Of a stretch of 12,281 bases of DNA, positions 1 through 7,435 are shown in pieces. The notes beneath the pieces are model-generated. The model did no database searches, was not told the DNA's origin, and saw only the letters and a program-made list of their open reading frames with translations. This DNA comes from Phycisphaerae bacterium (GTDB lineage Bacteria > Planctomycetota > Phycisphaerae > Phycisphaerales > SM1A02). The DNA lies in contig JABJDN010000105.1 in NCBI GenBank assembly GCA_018665385.1, forward strand, positions 1 through 12,281, given 5' to 3'. Each line of letters opens with the position of its first letter. Within the stretch, counting starts at the first letter, position 1. Both the position numbers and the translations under genes were made by a program.

Positions 1-1314
1 CCGCTGTTTGCCAATGCAACAGTAAGGGAACGATACAGGCTTTGGCAACTTATTGAACTTGCGCAATCTTTTGCAAAAGAGGAAACACTGCGACCTACTG
101 AATTCGTTGAATTTGTGAAAAAGAAGCGAATAGCAGACCCAGCCTCATCTAAAGTTCAGGTGATGACAGTCCATGCTTCGAAGGGCTTGGGTTTTGATGC
201 GGTTGTTGTATGTGACATGCAGGAATCGCTTTGGGGTACACCAGAGGTACTGACGGAAGGCAAGAGAGGAGATGTATTTTCGCCTCCAGTATGTGTGAGT
301 TTACGAGAGAATGCAAAATTCAATTCTATTATTCCCCATCAAGAGAACATGTGGGACGAACAAACATCGAAGCAAATACAAGAAGTATTGTCGCTCTTGT
401 ATGTCGCTATGACGCGAGCAAAATATGCACTTCATATCGTTATTCCACCCCGGCCCTACGCTGTAAGTAAAGCAAAAACAGTTGACCGTTTTCTTCGGCA
501 AGTCCTGAGCCTAGATGAATGTTTGCCTGTGGATGCAGTGGTCTGGCCACCGCAAGACGGTCCGATTGAGCATGCGAACGATGCATCTTGGTTCAGTCAA
601 GTGGAAGACTTCGAACCAATACCCGCAAGCAAGGATACAGCGTTTGCTGTATTGCAAGAGCCCAAGCATACGAAACGTGTTGTCGCAAACTCTTCGCCAT
701 CAAGTTTAGAGGGTGGAGGCAAAGTGCAAATCAAAGAGCGGTTTGCAGGCGGTACGAATTCTGCCTTTGATTGGGGCACGCTTGTCCACAAGTGGCTTGA
801 AGATATAGAGTGGTTTGATGCGATGCCTACCTCGGAGCAACTTATGAGGAGCGCACTTGTAGATGAGGCTGGTCGGCTCGGTACAGAAGCAGTTCTTCAA
901 GCGGCAGAGAGTTGTATTACAGCAATGCAATCGGAACAGTTCCAAGCGACTCTTGCGAAGCCCTCAGAGTGTGCAACTGTGTATCGCGAGTTAGATTTTG
1001 CAGTGCGTGTAGACAAAGGTACAGCCCTTGCTGAAGTGATGTTAGAAGAAACAACAGATATTCGAGGGACTATCGATCGGCTTGTAGTAACGAAGGACGA
1101 GCAAGGGAAAACTATTTCTGCAGAAATTATTGATTGGAAGACAGATTCGTTCTCAGATACGACCTTGGATGAAAGAATCAACCATTACGCCCCGCAGCTA
1201 GCTTCGTATAGAATTGCGGTCGCTGGTCTTTTGGGGATAGGAGCGAACAAAATTCGCACAACTCTAGCATTTGTCTCTACAGGTGAAGTGGTAGACATAT
1301 CAGATAAAACGTAG
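1..1314 (+). CDS. addA: AddA-like UvrD-family helicase/nuclease, C-terminal part (5' end outside window)
   Basis: The reading frame is open from base 1 and ends at TAG 1312-1314, leaving 437 visible residues of a protein that begins upstream. Visible helicase motifs are UvrD motif V (TVHASKGLGF, about residues 56-65) and motif VI (LLYVAMTRA, about 132-140). The C-terminal third is a PD-(D/E)XK nuclease of the RecB type: a His in GTLVHKWLE (H263), RGTIDR with D359, the IDWKTD core with D378 and K380, and a downstream QLASY helix. Helicase plus C-terminal nuclease in this order is the arrangement of AddA, which processes double-strand DNA ends for recombination, usually with AddB. Motif V has Gly where many family members have Glu (KGLEF), a variant I believe occurs in some relatives. 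No partner gene is visible. A related UvrD/PD-(D/E)XK protein that is not strictly AddA cannot be excluded, because the N-terminal half is missing. Confidence 0.85.
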   Translation, partial: PLFANATVRERYRLWQLIELAQSFAKEETLRPTEFVEFVKKKRIADPASSKVQVMTVHASKGLGFDAVVVCDMQESLWGTPEVLTEGKRGDVFSPPVCVSLRENAKFNSIIPHQENMWDEQTSKQIQEVLSLLYVAMTRAKYALHIVIPPRPYAVSKAKTVDRFLRQVLSLDECLPVDAVVWPPQDGPIEHANDASWFSQVEDFEPIPASKDTAFAVLQEPKHTKRVVANSSPSSLEGGGKVQIKERFAGGTNSAFDWGTLVHKWLEDIEWFDAMPTSEQLMRSALVDEAGRLGTEAVLQAAESCITAMQSEQFQATLAKPSECATVYRELDFAVRVDKGTALAEVMLEETTDIRGTIDRLVVTKDEQGKTISAEIIDWKTDSFSDTTLDERINHYAPQLASYRIAVAGLLGIGANKIRTTLAFVSTGEVVDISDKT

Positions 1315-1351
1315 ATTTTTGACCTAATAATCCAAATATTGGCGCCTTCGC

Positions 1352-1380
1352 TTGCGAAGTAGAATGGCATTGGGTATCCT
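1352..1380 (+). promoter_or_regulatory. Possible sigma-70-type promoter for the feo operon
   Basis: TTGCGA (1352-1357) and TATCCT (1375-1380) are separated by 17 bp, each matching four of six consensus bases. The predicted transcription start, near 1387, would lie just upstream of the Fur-like dyad. The gap after the addA stop makes a promoter here reasonable, but the hexamers are weak and other starts are possible. Confidence 0.3.
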
Positions 1381-1391
1381 ACATCTCCAGT

Positions 1392-1406
1392 TGAGAATGA
1401 ATCTCA
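1392..1406 (+). promoter_or_regulatory. Fur-box-like operator before feoA
   Basis: TGAGAATGAATCTCA is a 15-bp dyad with 5-bp perfect arms (TGAGA/TCTCA). Against the 7-1-7 Fur consensus TGATAATnATTATCA it matches 11 of the 14 specified positions. It ends 10 bp before the feoA start codon, where a bound repressor would block initiation. Fe2+-dependent Fur control of feo operons is well established in other bacteria. Its use here is inference, and a DtxR/MntR-type regulator is an alternative. Confidence 0.45.
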
Positions 1407-1416
1407 GCGAGACTTT

Positions 1417-1680
1417 ATGACTGTTATTTCACCAACAATCGAGCAACACTATATACCACTTTCTCAATTAGGAGAACGTGAAACAGCTGTTGTACATATG
1501 GCAGATTTAGAAACTGACGAACGCCGCTCACTCACCGCTTTAGGATTGCATTCAGAAGTAACATTTCAGTTATGCCAACAAGGGCAACCCTGTATTATTC
1601 AGGTTGAAGCCACTCGACTTGGTTTATCAAAAGAATTAACGAGCAGGATTATGGTCCGCCGTTGCACTGTGTGCCACTAA
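1417..1680 (+). CDS. feoA: FeoA family ferrous iron transport protein
   Basis: This 87-residue cytoplasmic protein has the size and pattern of FeoA, the small SH3-like partner needed for full FeoB activity. The conserved N-terminal stretch is PLSQLGERETAVVHM (residues 14-28), followed by the RRSLTALGL helix (36-44), β-strands around 48-64 and a closing EATRLGL…SRIMVRR segment. The ATG at 1417 follows only a weak purine-rich stretch (AGCGAGA). It is first in the feoA-feoB-small Cys-rich gene operon, with five bases between its stop codon and the preferred feoB ATG. It has four cysteines, including a terminal Cys-x-x-Cys (C83, C86), which is not a usual FeoA feature and could bind metal; that is inference. 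The identification is strengthened by the intact feoB directly downstream. Confidence 0.9.
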   Translation: MTVISPTIEQHYIPLSQLGERETAVVHMADLETDERRSLTALGLHSEVTFQLCQQGQPCIIQVEATRLGLSKELTSRIMVRRCTVCH

Positions 1681-1685
1681 CGAAC

Positions 1686-3623
1686 ATGCCAGAAGCACAA
1701 CCCGCAACTGCCGTCCTCCTTTTAGGAAATCCAAACGTTGGTAAAACAACATTGTTTAATAGGCTTTGTGGTTTGCGAAGCGCAACTGCGAATTTTCCTG
1801 GGTCTACGGTAGAGGCTCGTGTTGGAAAAAGTAACTCTAGCAACGGTACCCGGTCATTTACCGATCTTCCGGGCATCTACAGTTTGAACGCGGATGATGA
1901 CCTTTCGCAAGTATGTCGTCGCGCCCTTGATGGCGAAGATTGCGAATCACCTGAAGCGGTTGTAGTGATTGCTGATGCAACAAATTTGCGGCGAAACCTA
2001 TTCATTGTGAACGAAATTTTGCAACATGGTGTGCCATGCGTTGTTGCGTTATCGATGGTTGATATTGCACAAAAATCTGGTCTCACAATTGATGTGAATA
2101 AGCTTGGGCGAAACCTTGGGTGCAAAGTTGTTGCTATTCATCCCCGCTCAGGCGCGGGGTTGTCAGACTTGCATACAGCACTCGATTCTCCAAAAAGCCA
2201 GCAAGTAGAGTTGCCAGATGTTGAGCATCCATCAGCTGTGAATGCATGGGCAAACGAAATTGTCGCATCGAGCGTTGGCGGTACACTTGCAACTGGCACA
2301 CTCACAGACAGGCTCGATAAAGCCTTTACCCACCCCATTCTTGGCCTTGTTGTGTTTGCAGTAATCATGTCCGGTTTGTTCTGGACAATATTTACACTAT
2401 CTGCTTTCCCCATGGACTTGGTTGAAATGATATTTGGACATGTCGGCACGTTTGTTGGAAACATATTACCTGCAGGTGATCTTCACGACATGATTGTTGA
2501 TGGTGTCATCGGCGGCATCGCTGGAACTGTGGTGTTCCTTCCTCAAATTTGCTTGCTCTTCTTTTTAATTAGTTTGTTAGAAGATACAGGGTACTTAGCG
2601 AGAGCGGCGTTTGTGATGGACCGATTGCTTCGCAAGTTTGGTTTGCCAGGGCAGTCTTTTGTACCATTTTTATCCGCACACGCATGTGCTATTCCAGCAA
2701 TAATGGCTGCACGTATAGTTCCAGACAAACGCGACAGATTTGCCACAATTTTAGTGGCTCCATTTTTCAGTTGCTCTGCACGGTTGCCCGTGTACGTCTT
2801 GCTTGTTGGCATTCTCTTTATAGATTCACCATTCCTTGCGGGATTAGCATTCTTTGGTTGTTATGTTCTAGGTGCACTCGCTGCGCTCTTTACTGCACTC
2901 ATTGTTCGCAAAACAGTTATTCCTGGAAAATCTAGACCTATGATGCTTGAGTTGCCAACATATAAACTCCCATCGCTCCGTACAGCGCTGTTGAATACAA
3001 TTGATCGTGCATGGGTATTTTTGAAAAATGCAGGAACAGTGATTCTTGCAATAGTTATCGTACTTTGGTGGTTGTCTGCATATCCAAAAATCACAACTCC
3101 AGATTCTGTTATTGCATTGCGAACGCAAGCCGAATCAATTGCTCTCTCAAACCAAGATGCTTCCGCAGAGTTGTTGGCAGAAGCAGATTCAGAAGAATAC
3201 ACCCACCAACTCTCAAACAGCTATGCAGGTTCGATTGGTAAATTCATCCAACCGGTATTCGCTCCTCTTGGATACGATTGGAAATTGACAGTAGGAGTCA
3301 TGACAAGTTTTGCAGCACGTGAAGTGTTTGTCTCTACGCTCGCGGTGTTAACAGCAGGAGATGACGACCCCGAAAATGTTGGCGTACTTGAAAAAATTGA
3401 GAACGCTAGACGCGACAATGGGATGCCCATTTTTAATTTACCAACGGTTGCAAGTCTGCTCGTGTTCTTTGTATTAGCAATGCAGTGTTTGCCAACTATC
3501 GCAGTGACAAAACGCGAAACGGGCTCTTGGAATTGGGCGTTGTTGCAACTTGGGTACATGACAGTGCTTGCATGGGTAGCCTCGTTTATAACATTCACCG
3601 TTGTTTCAGGTGTTACATCGTGA
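1686..3623 (+). CDS. feoB: FeoB ferrous iron transporter with variant G4/G5 motifs
   Basis: FeoB moves Fe2+ across the cytoplasmic membrane, with an N-terminal G domain fused to a polytopic membrane part. In the 645-aa form from ATG 1686 the visible motifs are G1 GNPNVGKT (14-21), G2 PGSTVE (T41), G3 DLPG (60-63) and DATNLRRNL (97-105). The membrane domain has both gate repeats: ACAIPAIMAARI (about 334) with SCSARLPVY (about 363), and SFAAREVFV (about 545). The C terminus, with CLPTIAVTKRET, is also typical. G4 reads SMVD (123-126) instead of the usual NxxD, and the G5 region (151-157) reads IHPRSGA rather than an ST/SA-containing loop, so guanine specificity may be relaxed. In-frame TTG 1662 and GTG 1671 would overlap feoA. 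ATG 1686 is preferred because it starts just before the GTPase core, although no clear ribosome-binding site precedes it and coupling to feoA is likely. It is shorter than E. coli FeoB (773 aa). Confidence 0.93.
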   Translation: MPEAQPATAVLLLGNPNVGKTTLFNRLCGLRSATANFPGSTVEARVGKSNSSNGTRSFTDLPGIYSLNADDDLSQVCRRALDGEDCESPEAVVVIADATNLRRNLFIVNEILQHGVPCVVALSMVDIAQKSGLTIDVNKLGRNLGCKVVAIHPRSGAGLSDLHTALDSPKSQQVELPDVEHPSAVNAWANEIVASSVGGTLATGTLTDRLDKAFTHPILGLVVFAVIMSGLFWTIFTLSAFPMDLVEMIFGHVGTFVGNILPAGDLHDMIVDGVIGGIAGTVVFLPQICLLFFLISLLEDTGYLARAAFVMDRLLRKFGLPGQSFVPFLSAHACAIPAIMAARIVPDKRDRFATILVAPFFSCSARLPVYVLLVGILFIDSPFLAGLAFFGCYVLGALAALFTALIVRKTVIPGKSRPMMLELPTYKLPSLRTALLNTIDRAWVFLKNAGTVILAIVIVLWWLSAYPKITTPDSVIALRTQAESIALSNQDASAELLAEADSEEYTHQLSNSYAGSIGKFIQPVFAPLGYDWKLTVGVMTSFAAREVFVSTLAVLTAGDDDPENVGVLEKIENARRDNGMPIFNLPTVASLLVFFVLAMQCLPTIAVTKRETGSWNWALLQLGYMTVLAWVASFITFTVVSGVTS

Positions 3624-3778
3624 TACCAATCACCGATTGGCAATTTTGGGTAGTAACTGGTATTTTTGTCTGCGCGATTATTGCATTGATACGGCAGATA
3701 CTACCGCACTCAAAAAGTAACTCATCTTGCTGTTCTAAGGCCCAGAAGAAAACTAAAATTACTGTCGAGGGGAAATAG
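3620..3778 (+). CDS. FeoB-associated Cys-rich small membrane protein
   Basis: A GTG start at 3620 overlaps the feoB TGA stop (GTGA, 3620-3623) and opens a 52-residue frame ending at TAG 3776-3778. The product has a short N terminus (MIPITDWQFW), one hydrophobic segment at about residues 8-24, a basic/polar turn, a Cys-Cys pair (C37-C38) in SSCCS, and a Lys-rich tail (KAQKKTKITVEGK). This is the layout of the FeoB-associated Cys-rich membrane proteins encoded directly after feoB in many bacteria. Their exact role is not settled; a helper in iron handling or complex assembly is the usual suggestion. The overlap indicates translational coupling to feoB. Its last 20 bases overlap the 3' end of the opposing M14 gene. 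Its size and overlap make it easy to miss, but composition and position both support it. Confidence 0.75.
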   Translation: MIPITDWQFWVVTGIFVCAIIALIRQILPHSKSNSSCCSKAQKKTKITVEGK

Positions 3779-5528
3779 CTCGTTTGTATAGGATTGGCTT
3801 AGGGTCGAACTGTTCCTTGAGCGATACTTTTCTTGAAAGTGAGCCACCTTTTTCAGCGTTGTATGTGAATGTGACTTCACCTTTTCCGTCAATAATAAAT
3901 TGAAACAAGGTCGAATCGTTTCCCCCTATGCCGTTGTTGATCACAATTCGATTTGGATTTTCAGAGGCAATTCGTTGCAACTTTGTTGTTTTGAGTAAGG
4001 ACATTACTGTGCCAGAAGCAGCGACATCATTTTGAGAGTTTGTTTTGCATGTAAGTATGTCTGGAGTTCCAATGTGGTGCCTTGCAGCCATGCTTGTCCT
4101 TGAAGGAATAATTTTATCATTGGCAACTTCGATTGTAACTTTCCAAAGGTTTTTTCCGATGCTTGTGACATCGAGAGCTCCCCAAGATAGATGTGGCATT
4201 TCATCTGCGTGGAACATGGTGAACGCAAAATTCCTGTGGCAACCCTCTTCAAGCATCCATGGCGGAGTAAGTCGGCTGGAATATTTTGTCGTGCCTCCAA
4301 TCATTACTTTTCCATACACTGGATGATCGATTTCTTTGTAAGGCACATACACATCTTCAAATTGTAAATGATCACGGAAAAGTTTCCGTTCTTCTTTTGT
4401 AGGGTCTTCGCCATTTGCACGCATGCGTTTGTCTGTCCAAAGTTCGTTTGTAAAACTAATGATGCCTAGCCCTTCGTATGAAAACCCATCCTCTCCGCCA
4501 TGAACGGTATACAAATCTTTGTATGCAATCATTGGCTCATAAAAAGGAAGCATTTCCCCACCCTTGTTCGCAATTTCTGTATGAGTTCTATTATCTGCAC
4601 TTGGATATTTCATATACGAAGCACTTGGGCCTTGCAAAATCATTCCACCAGCATTGTGGTAACTTTGAAGAGCAGCAACATTAGGATGGTCTAGCAGGAA
4701 TTCACCAATCACTCTTGTTTCAGGAAGACTAAAAGGATAATCAGTTGCACCGCGTTGAATCCATTCAGGTTGCCAGTCTGCCGGCCAGTTTCGGTTTGGA
4801 TCGTATCCGCCGATACCATCTTCGTTAATACGACCATCGTCGTCGTTGTCGATGCCTTCTTCTCCTAACCGAGTCCATCCGCCAGGAGCGCTGCCTTGTT
4901 CAACACGAGTAAAAAATCGAGGGTCTTGTTCGTCAATTTCATACCGGCCCAGTTCATCTTTAATCCACATGGATGTAATGTGCCCATCGCCATCAAGATC
5001 ATCTGGGCCGTCTTCATCTAGTAAGCCATCGTGGTCGTTATCGACAGGCCTGATACCTCCACGTAAAAAGTGGGGGGTTGCTGGTTGGTGGAACCAAACT
5101 TCTCGACCGTCTGGGTTTGCCATTGCCACGAAGTAAAAGGAACGTTCGTCGATGAGTTCAGTTAGACGTTCAATTTGACCATAACTTTTGCATAGATACC
5201 AAATGGAATACAAAACAGTTTCAGCTGCTTGAATTTCATTACCATGAATGTTACCGTCGATGAACATGGCTGTTTTTTCACGGTCAGTTCCAGTTTTTGG
5301 GTTGTTTAGTGTTACGAGCCAAATTTCTAAACCGCCAACGCTATTGCCAAGGCTTTTAATACTCAGAAGATTTGGATAGGCTGCGACAAGTTCGTGCAAA
5401 GCTGTTGTCATTTCAGAATAGTCGTACCAATGGTCAAAACGCAAGTCAACTTTCGAAGGGTAGGGCGCCTGGGCCAAAGCATTTGAGGTTGCAAATAGGA
5501 GAAGTAGTGTGGTGAGTAGTTGTTTCAT
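3759..5528 (-). CDS. Secreted M14-family zinc carboxypeptidase with Asp-rich inserts
   Basis: This 589-aa metallocarboxypeptidase-like protein has a signal peptide (MKQ, a Leu-rich core, probable cleavage after ALA at residue 19), so it acts outside the cytoplasm. The M14 catalytic set looks complete: zinc ligands H95 and E98 in GNIHGNE, NPDGR (138-142), the Arg-containing PNRNW (244-248), the third zinc ligand H291 in SYHNAGG, and the catalytic Glu E362 in FTNELW. Between the second and third blocks it carries Asp-rich loops (about 163-182 and 227-241, of the DNDHDG…DLDGDG type) that resemble calcium-binding loops. The C-terminal region (about 395-589) has DHPVYGKVMIGG followed by a probable β-rich domain. 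The ATG at 5528 overlaps the stop of the upstream M14-like gene (ATGA), with a strong GGAGGTGA ribosome-binding site six bases from GGAGG to ATG. Its substrate cannot be told from sequence. Confidence 0.9.
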   Translation of the reverse strand: MKQLLTTLLLLFATSNALAQAPYPSKVDLRFDHWYDYSEMTTALHELVAAYPNLLSIKSLGNSVGGLEIWLVTLNNPKTGTDREKTAMFIDGNIHGNEIQAAETVLYSIWYLCKSYGQIERLTELIDERSFYFVAMANPDGREVWFHQPATPHFLRGGIRPVDNDHDGLLDEDGPDDLDGDGHITSMWIKDELGRYEIDEQDPRFFTRVEQGSAPGGWTRLGEEGIDNDDDGRINEDGIGGYDPNRNWPADWQPEWIQRGATDYPFSLPETRVIGEFLLDHPNVAALQSYHNAGGMILQGPSASYMKYPSADNRTHTEIANKGGEMLPFYEPMIAYKDLYTVHGGEDGFSYEGLGIISFTNELWTDKRMRANGEDPTKEERKLFRDHLQFEDVYVPYKEIDHPVYGKVMIGGTTKYSSRLTPPWMLEEGCHRNFAFTMFHADEMPHLSWGALDVTSIGKNLWKVTIEVANDKIIPSRTSMAARHHIGTPDILTCKTNSQNDVAASGTVMSLLKTTKLQRIASENPNRIVINNGIGGNDSTLFQFIIDGKGEVTFTYNAEKGGSLSRKVSLKEQFDPKPILYKRAISPRQ

Positions 5529-7390
5529 TGTTCACCTCCGTTGGTTTGTTTCATTTTTATTTTTATTGATTCATTGCCAAATTTTTCGCTGTACAGTTGT
5601 ACAGACAAATCGCTATTTGACCTTGCTTGCACAGTCCAAGTGAACCACTTGTGTGTGCCGCCGCCGCTTAGTGCCCAAATTCGTTGCACTTTTGGACCAG
5701 TTATAATTTTGCTGTTTTCAGTATCTAGGCGTACTACAAACGGCCTTGCTCGTCTATTTGATTCCGCCATCGCAGTGCCTGTTGGGAACCATCCGTCATT
5801 TATAACGGCTATTTTAATCTCCCAAGTAGTTTTGCCCAACTGTGTTACATTTGGTGTTCCGAACCGAACACTTGGCAGTTTGTTTGCGATATCTACCAAG
5901 AACTTTGCTTGTTCTTCTGCACGTGTCGCAATAACGTTCGTAGGAGGTACAGTTTTAAAATATGGCACCCAACCGCCTATTTCAACCTTGCCTAGTTGCG
6001 GGTGATCGAACGGTGCCCATTCAACAAAGCCTTCACCATTTCTAGAATTGTCGCTATATTCCAACCACGCGCCATCGCCTGTACTTTTTTCTTTGTTACC
6101 AGATGAAGTGTTGATTCGTTTGACTTCAATGCCCATCATTTTGCAGTACATCTCTATTTCTTCAGCAGTAATTTCCGATTCCATCTCATCTTCTTGAATA
6201 TACCCTTTTGCTATTGCAGCTTCTGTGAGCTCGTCAATCGTTTCTTGTGCAATATCACCGACGCCAGAGGGTGTGAGCTCTGAACTTTCGGTTTCTTCGT
6301 TGTCAGAATTTTCAGAATTATCGTCGCCTTCGGGTAAACCCCACAGTGGAGTTGAAAAGGCTGGTACTCCAAATTGGGCGTATGCCCAAGCAACGAAACT
6401 TCCGTTCCAATTGGGTTGATTGATATTTTTAAGGTCTGTGAATTCTGTGAACGATTCACTTATTTTTTCATACAGTTCTACATCACCTGTATGCAGTGTT
6501 TTTGGCGCACCTGCTTGGTCTTTACCTGTTTCCTTAAATGGTTTTGAAAGCGTGTCGTGCCGCCCGTATACAAGAATGAATGCTATTTCTTGGTGTGCAA
6601 ATACAAAATCTGCCAACACTTTTGATTCAGCTTCAGAAAGTTGCCATACTCCTGCTCCATTACCGTGGTATTGGTAACCATGCATAAAGTTTTTATTTAT
6701 ATCGACTCCGCCGATAGCATCTTCGTTAAATTTTCCATCGTTATCGTTGTCTAGACCTTCAGAGTACAGCACAAATTCTGCTGATGTGCCCTGGAGTGCA
6801 TTTGGCGATGCGTTGAGCCTTGGAGTTTCAGGGTCGACAATGTGTGTTGCTTTTTCTAGATCTGGGACTCGCATCATGGTGACGAAGCCATCCCCGTTAA
6901 TATCTTCAGGAGAATCTTCGTCGGTATACCCGTCGTTGTCATCGTCAACAGGTCTATTGTTTTTAATCATCTCAGGGGATGCGGGTGTGAAATAATATTG
7001 TGCCACATCTGCATTGACTTGAGGAATTACAAAGAGCTTGTGGGTTTCAAGAAGATTTCGAGTTTCTTCTGGATCCATAGCTAACACATGAGCAATAAGA
7101 TCAATTGCAACTTCGCTACCTAGGAGGTGGTTCCCGTCAATTCCTGCAACAACAAGAATTGCACTTCGATCTTCGATTGCAACTGCGCCCTCTCGCGCAA
7201 TTTCAATGCACTGTATAGGTTGTCCAAGTTGCGTGTGACCGATGGTTGAAATTGTGATTTCATCTACCGTCTCTGCTTGGTTCGTTAGATGGGCACGTAT
7301 CTCTTCAGGTGTTCGCCAGGCACGTTCTGTTTCTTGTTCTATCTCTTGCAAGCCTATAGAAATGCTTGCGAGAATGCATAAACTAATCAT
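5525..7390 (-). CDS. M14-like protein lacking catalytic residues (probable pseudo-peptidase)
   Basis: This 621-aa protein is homologous along its length to the M14 peptidase encoded next to it. The order of parts is the same: Asp-rich loops at 149-168 and 214-228, DINKN (230-234), and the C-terminal FDHPQLGKVEIGG block (461-473). The active site is altered. HGNE is replaced by NHLLGSE, where H88 and E93 are five residues apart rather than three. NPDGR becomes NADVA, the motif Arg becomes Lys (K233), and the catalytic Glu position is P348 in STPLWG. H278 in YGRHD may be the only retained third ligand. An acidic Asp/Glu/Ser/Asn stretch (about 354-372) followed by charged helices interrupts the domain and is absent from the neighbour. 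The N terminus is hydrophobic (ISLCILASISIG) but lacks positive charges, so export is likely rather than certain. Start ATG 7388-7390 has AGAGGAG eight bases upstream. A regulatory, binding or chaperone-like role is inference. Confidence 0.85.
   Translation of the reverse strand: MISLCILASISIGLQEIEQETERAWRTPEEIRAHLTNQAETVDEITISTIGHTQLGQPIQCIEIAREGAVAIEDRSAILVVAGIDGNHLLGSEVAIDLIAHVLAMDPEETRNLLETHKLFVIPQVNADVAQYYFTPASPEMIKNNRPVDDDNDGYTDEDSPEDINGDGFVTMMRVPDLEKATHIVDPETPRLNASPNALQGTSAEFVLYSEGLDNDNDGKFNEDAIGGVDINKNFMHGYQYHGNGAGVWQLSEAESKVLADFVFAHQEIAFILVYGRHDTLSKPFKETGKDQAGAPKTLHTGDVELYEKISESFTEFTDLKNINQPNWNGSFVAWAYAQFGVPAFSTPLWGLPEGDDNSENSDNEETESSELTPSGVGDIAQETIDELTEAAIAKGYIQEDEMESEITAEEIEMYCKMMGIEVKRINTSSGNKEKSTGDGAWLEYSDNSRNGEGFVEWAPFDHPQLGKVEIGGWVPYFKTVPPTNVIATRAEEQAKFLVDIANKLPSVRFGTPNVTQLGKTTWEIKIAVINDGWFPTGTAMAESNRRARPFVVRLDTENSKIITGPKVQRIWALSGGGTHKWFTWTVQARSNSDLSVQLYSEKFGNESIKIKMKQTNGGEQ
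5532..5539 (-). promoter_or_regulatory. Strong ribosome-binding site for the intact M14 gene inside the upstream gene
   Basis: Read on the - strand this is GGAGGTGA, ending three bases before the ATG at 5526-5528. It lies in the last codons of the upstream M14-like gene, so both proteins can be made from one mRNA, with the second gene both coupled and independently initiated. Confidence 0.75.
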
Positions 7391-7398
7391 ACTAGTTA

Positions 7399-7422
7399 CT
7401 CCTCTGTAATGAACAGAAGAGG
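7399..7422 (-). promoter_or_regulatory. Ribosome-binding site with a potential masking hairpin before the M14 pair
   Basis: On the - strand the AGAGGAG ribosome-binding site (7399-7405) of the M14-like gene is preceded by CCTCTTCTGTTCATTAC. CCTCT can pair with AGAGG of the ribosome-binding site across a 12-nt loop, or TCTGT can pair with ACAGA across a 5-nt loop. Either fold would cover part of the site. The stems are only 5 bp, so this is suggestive and no more. No U-tract follows, so it is not an intrinsic terminator. Confidence 0.3.
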
Positions 7423-7435
7423 ATAACGAAAGATG

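Noticed and set aside
1346..1359. CTTCG…CGAAG hairpin as a terminator of the addA-like gene
   Set aside because: The stem is only 5 bp, no T-tract follows, and it overlaps a possible -35 element.
1662..1685. Earlier TTG or GTG starts for feoB
   Set aside because: They would overlap feoA and add a Cys/Pro-containing tail before the GTPase core; ATG 1686 is the simpler start.
4808..5040. GAT/GAC-rich tracts (seen as ATC/GTC on the + strand) as DNA repeats
   Set aside because: They encode the Asp-rich loops of the M14 proteins and are imperfect, so the protein-level explanation is sufficient.
5520..6005. A 161-codon + strand frame
   Set aside because: It lies antisense to the M14-like gene, whose conserved C-terminal block is clearly the real coding strand.
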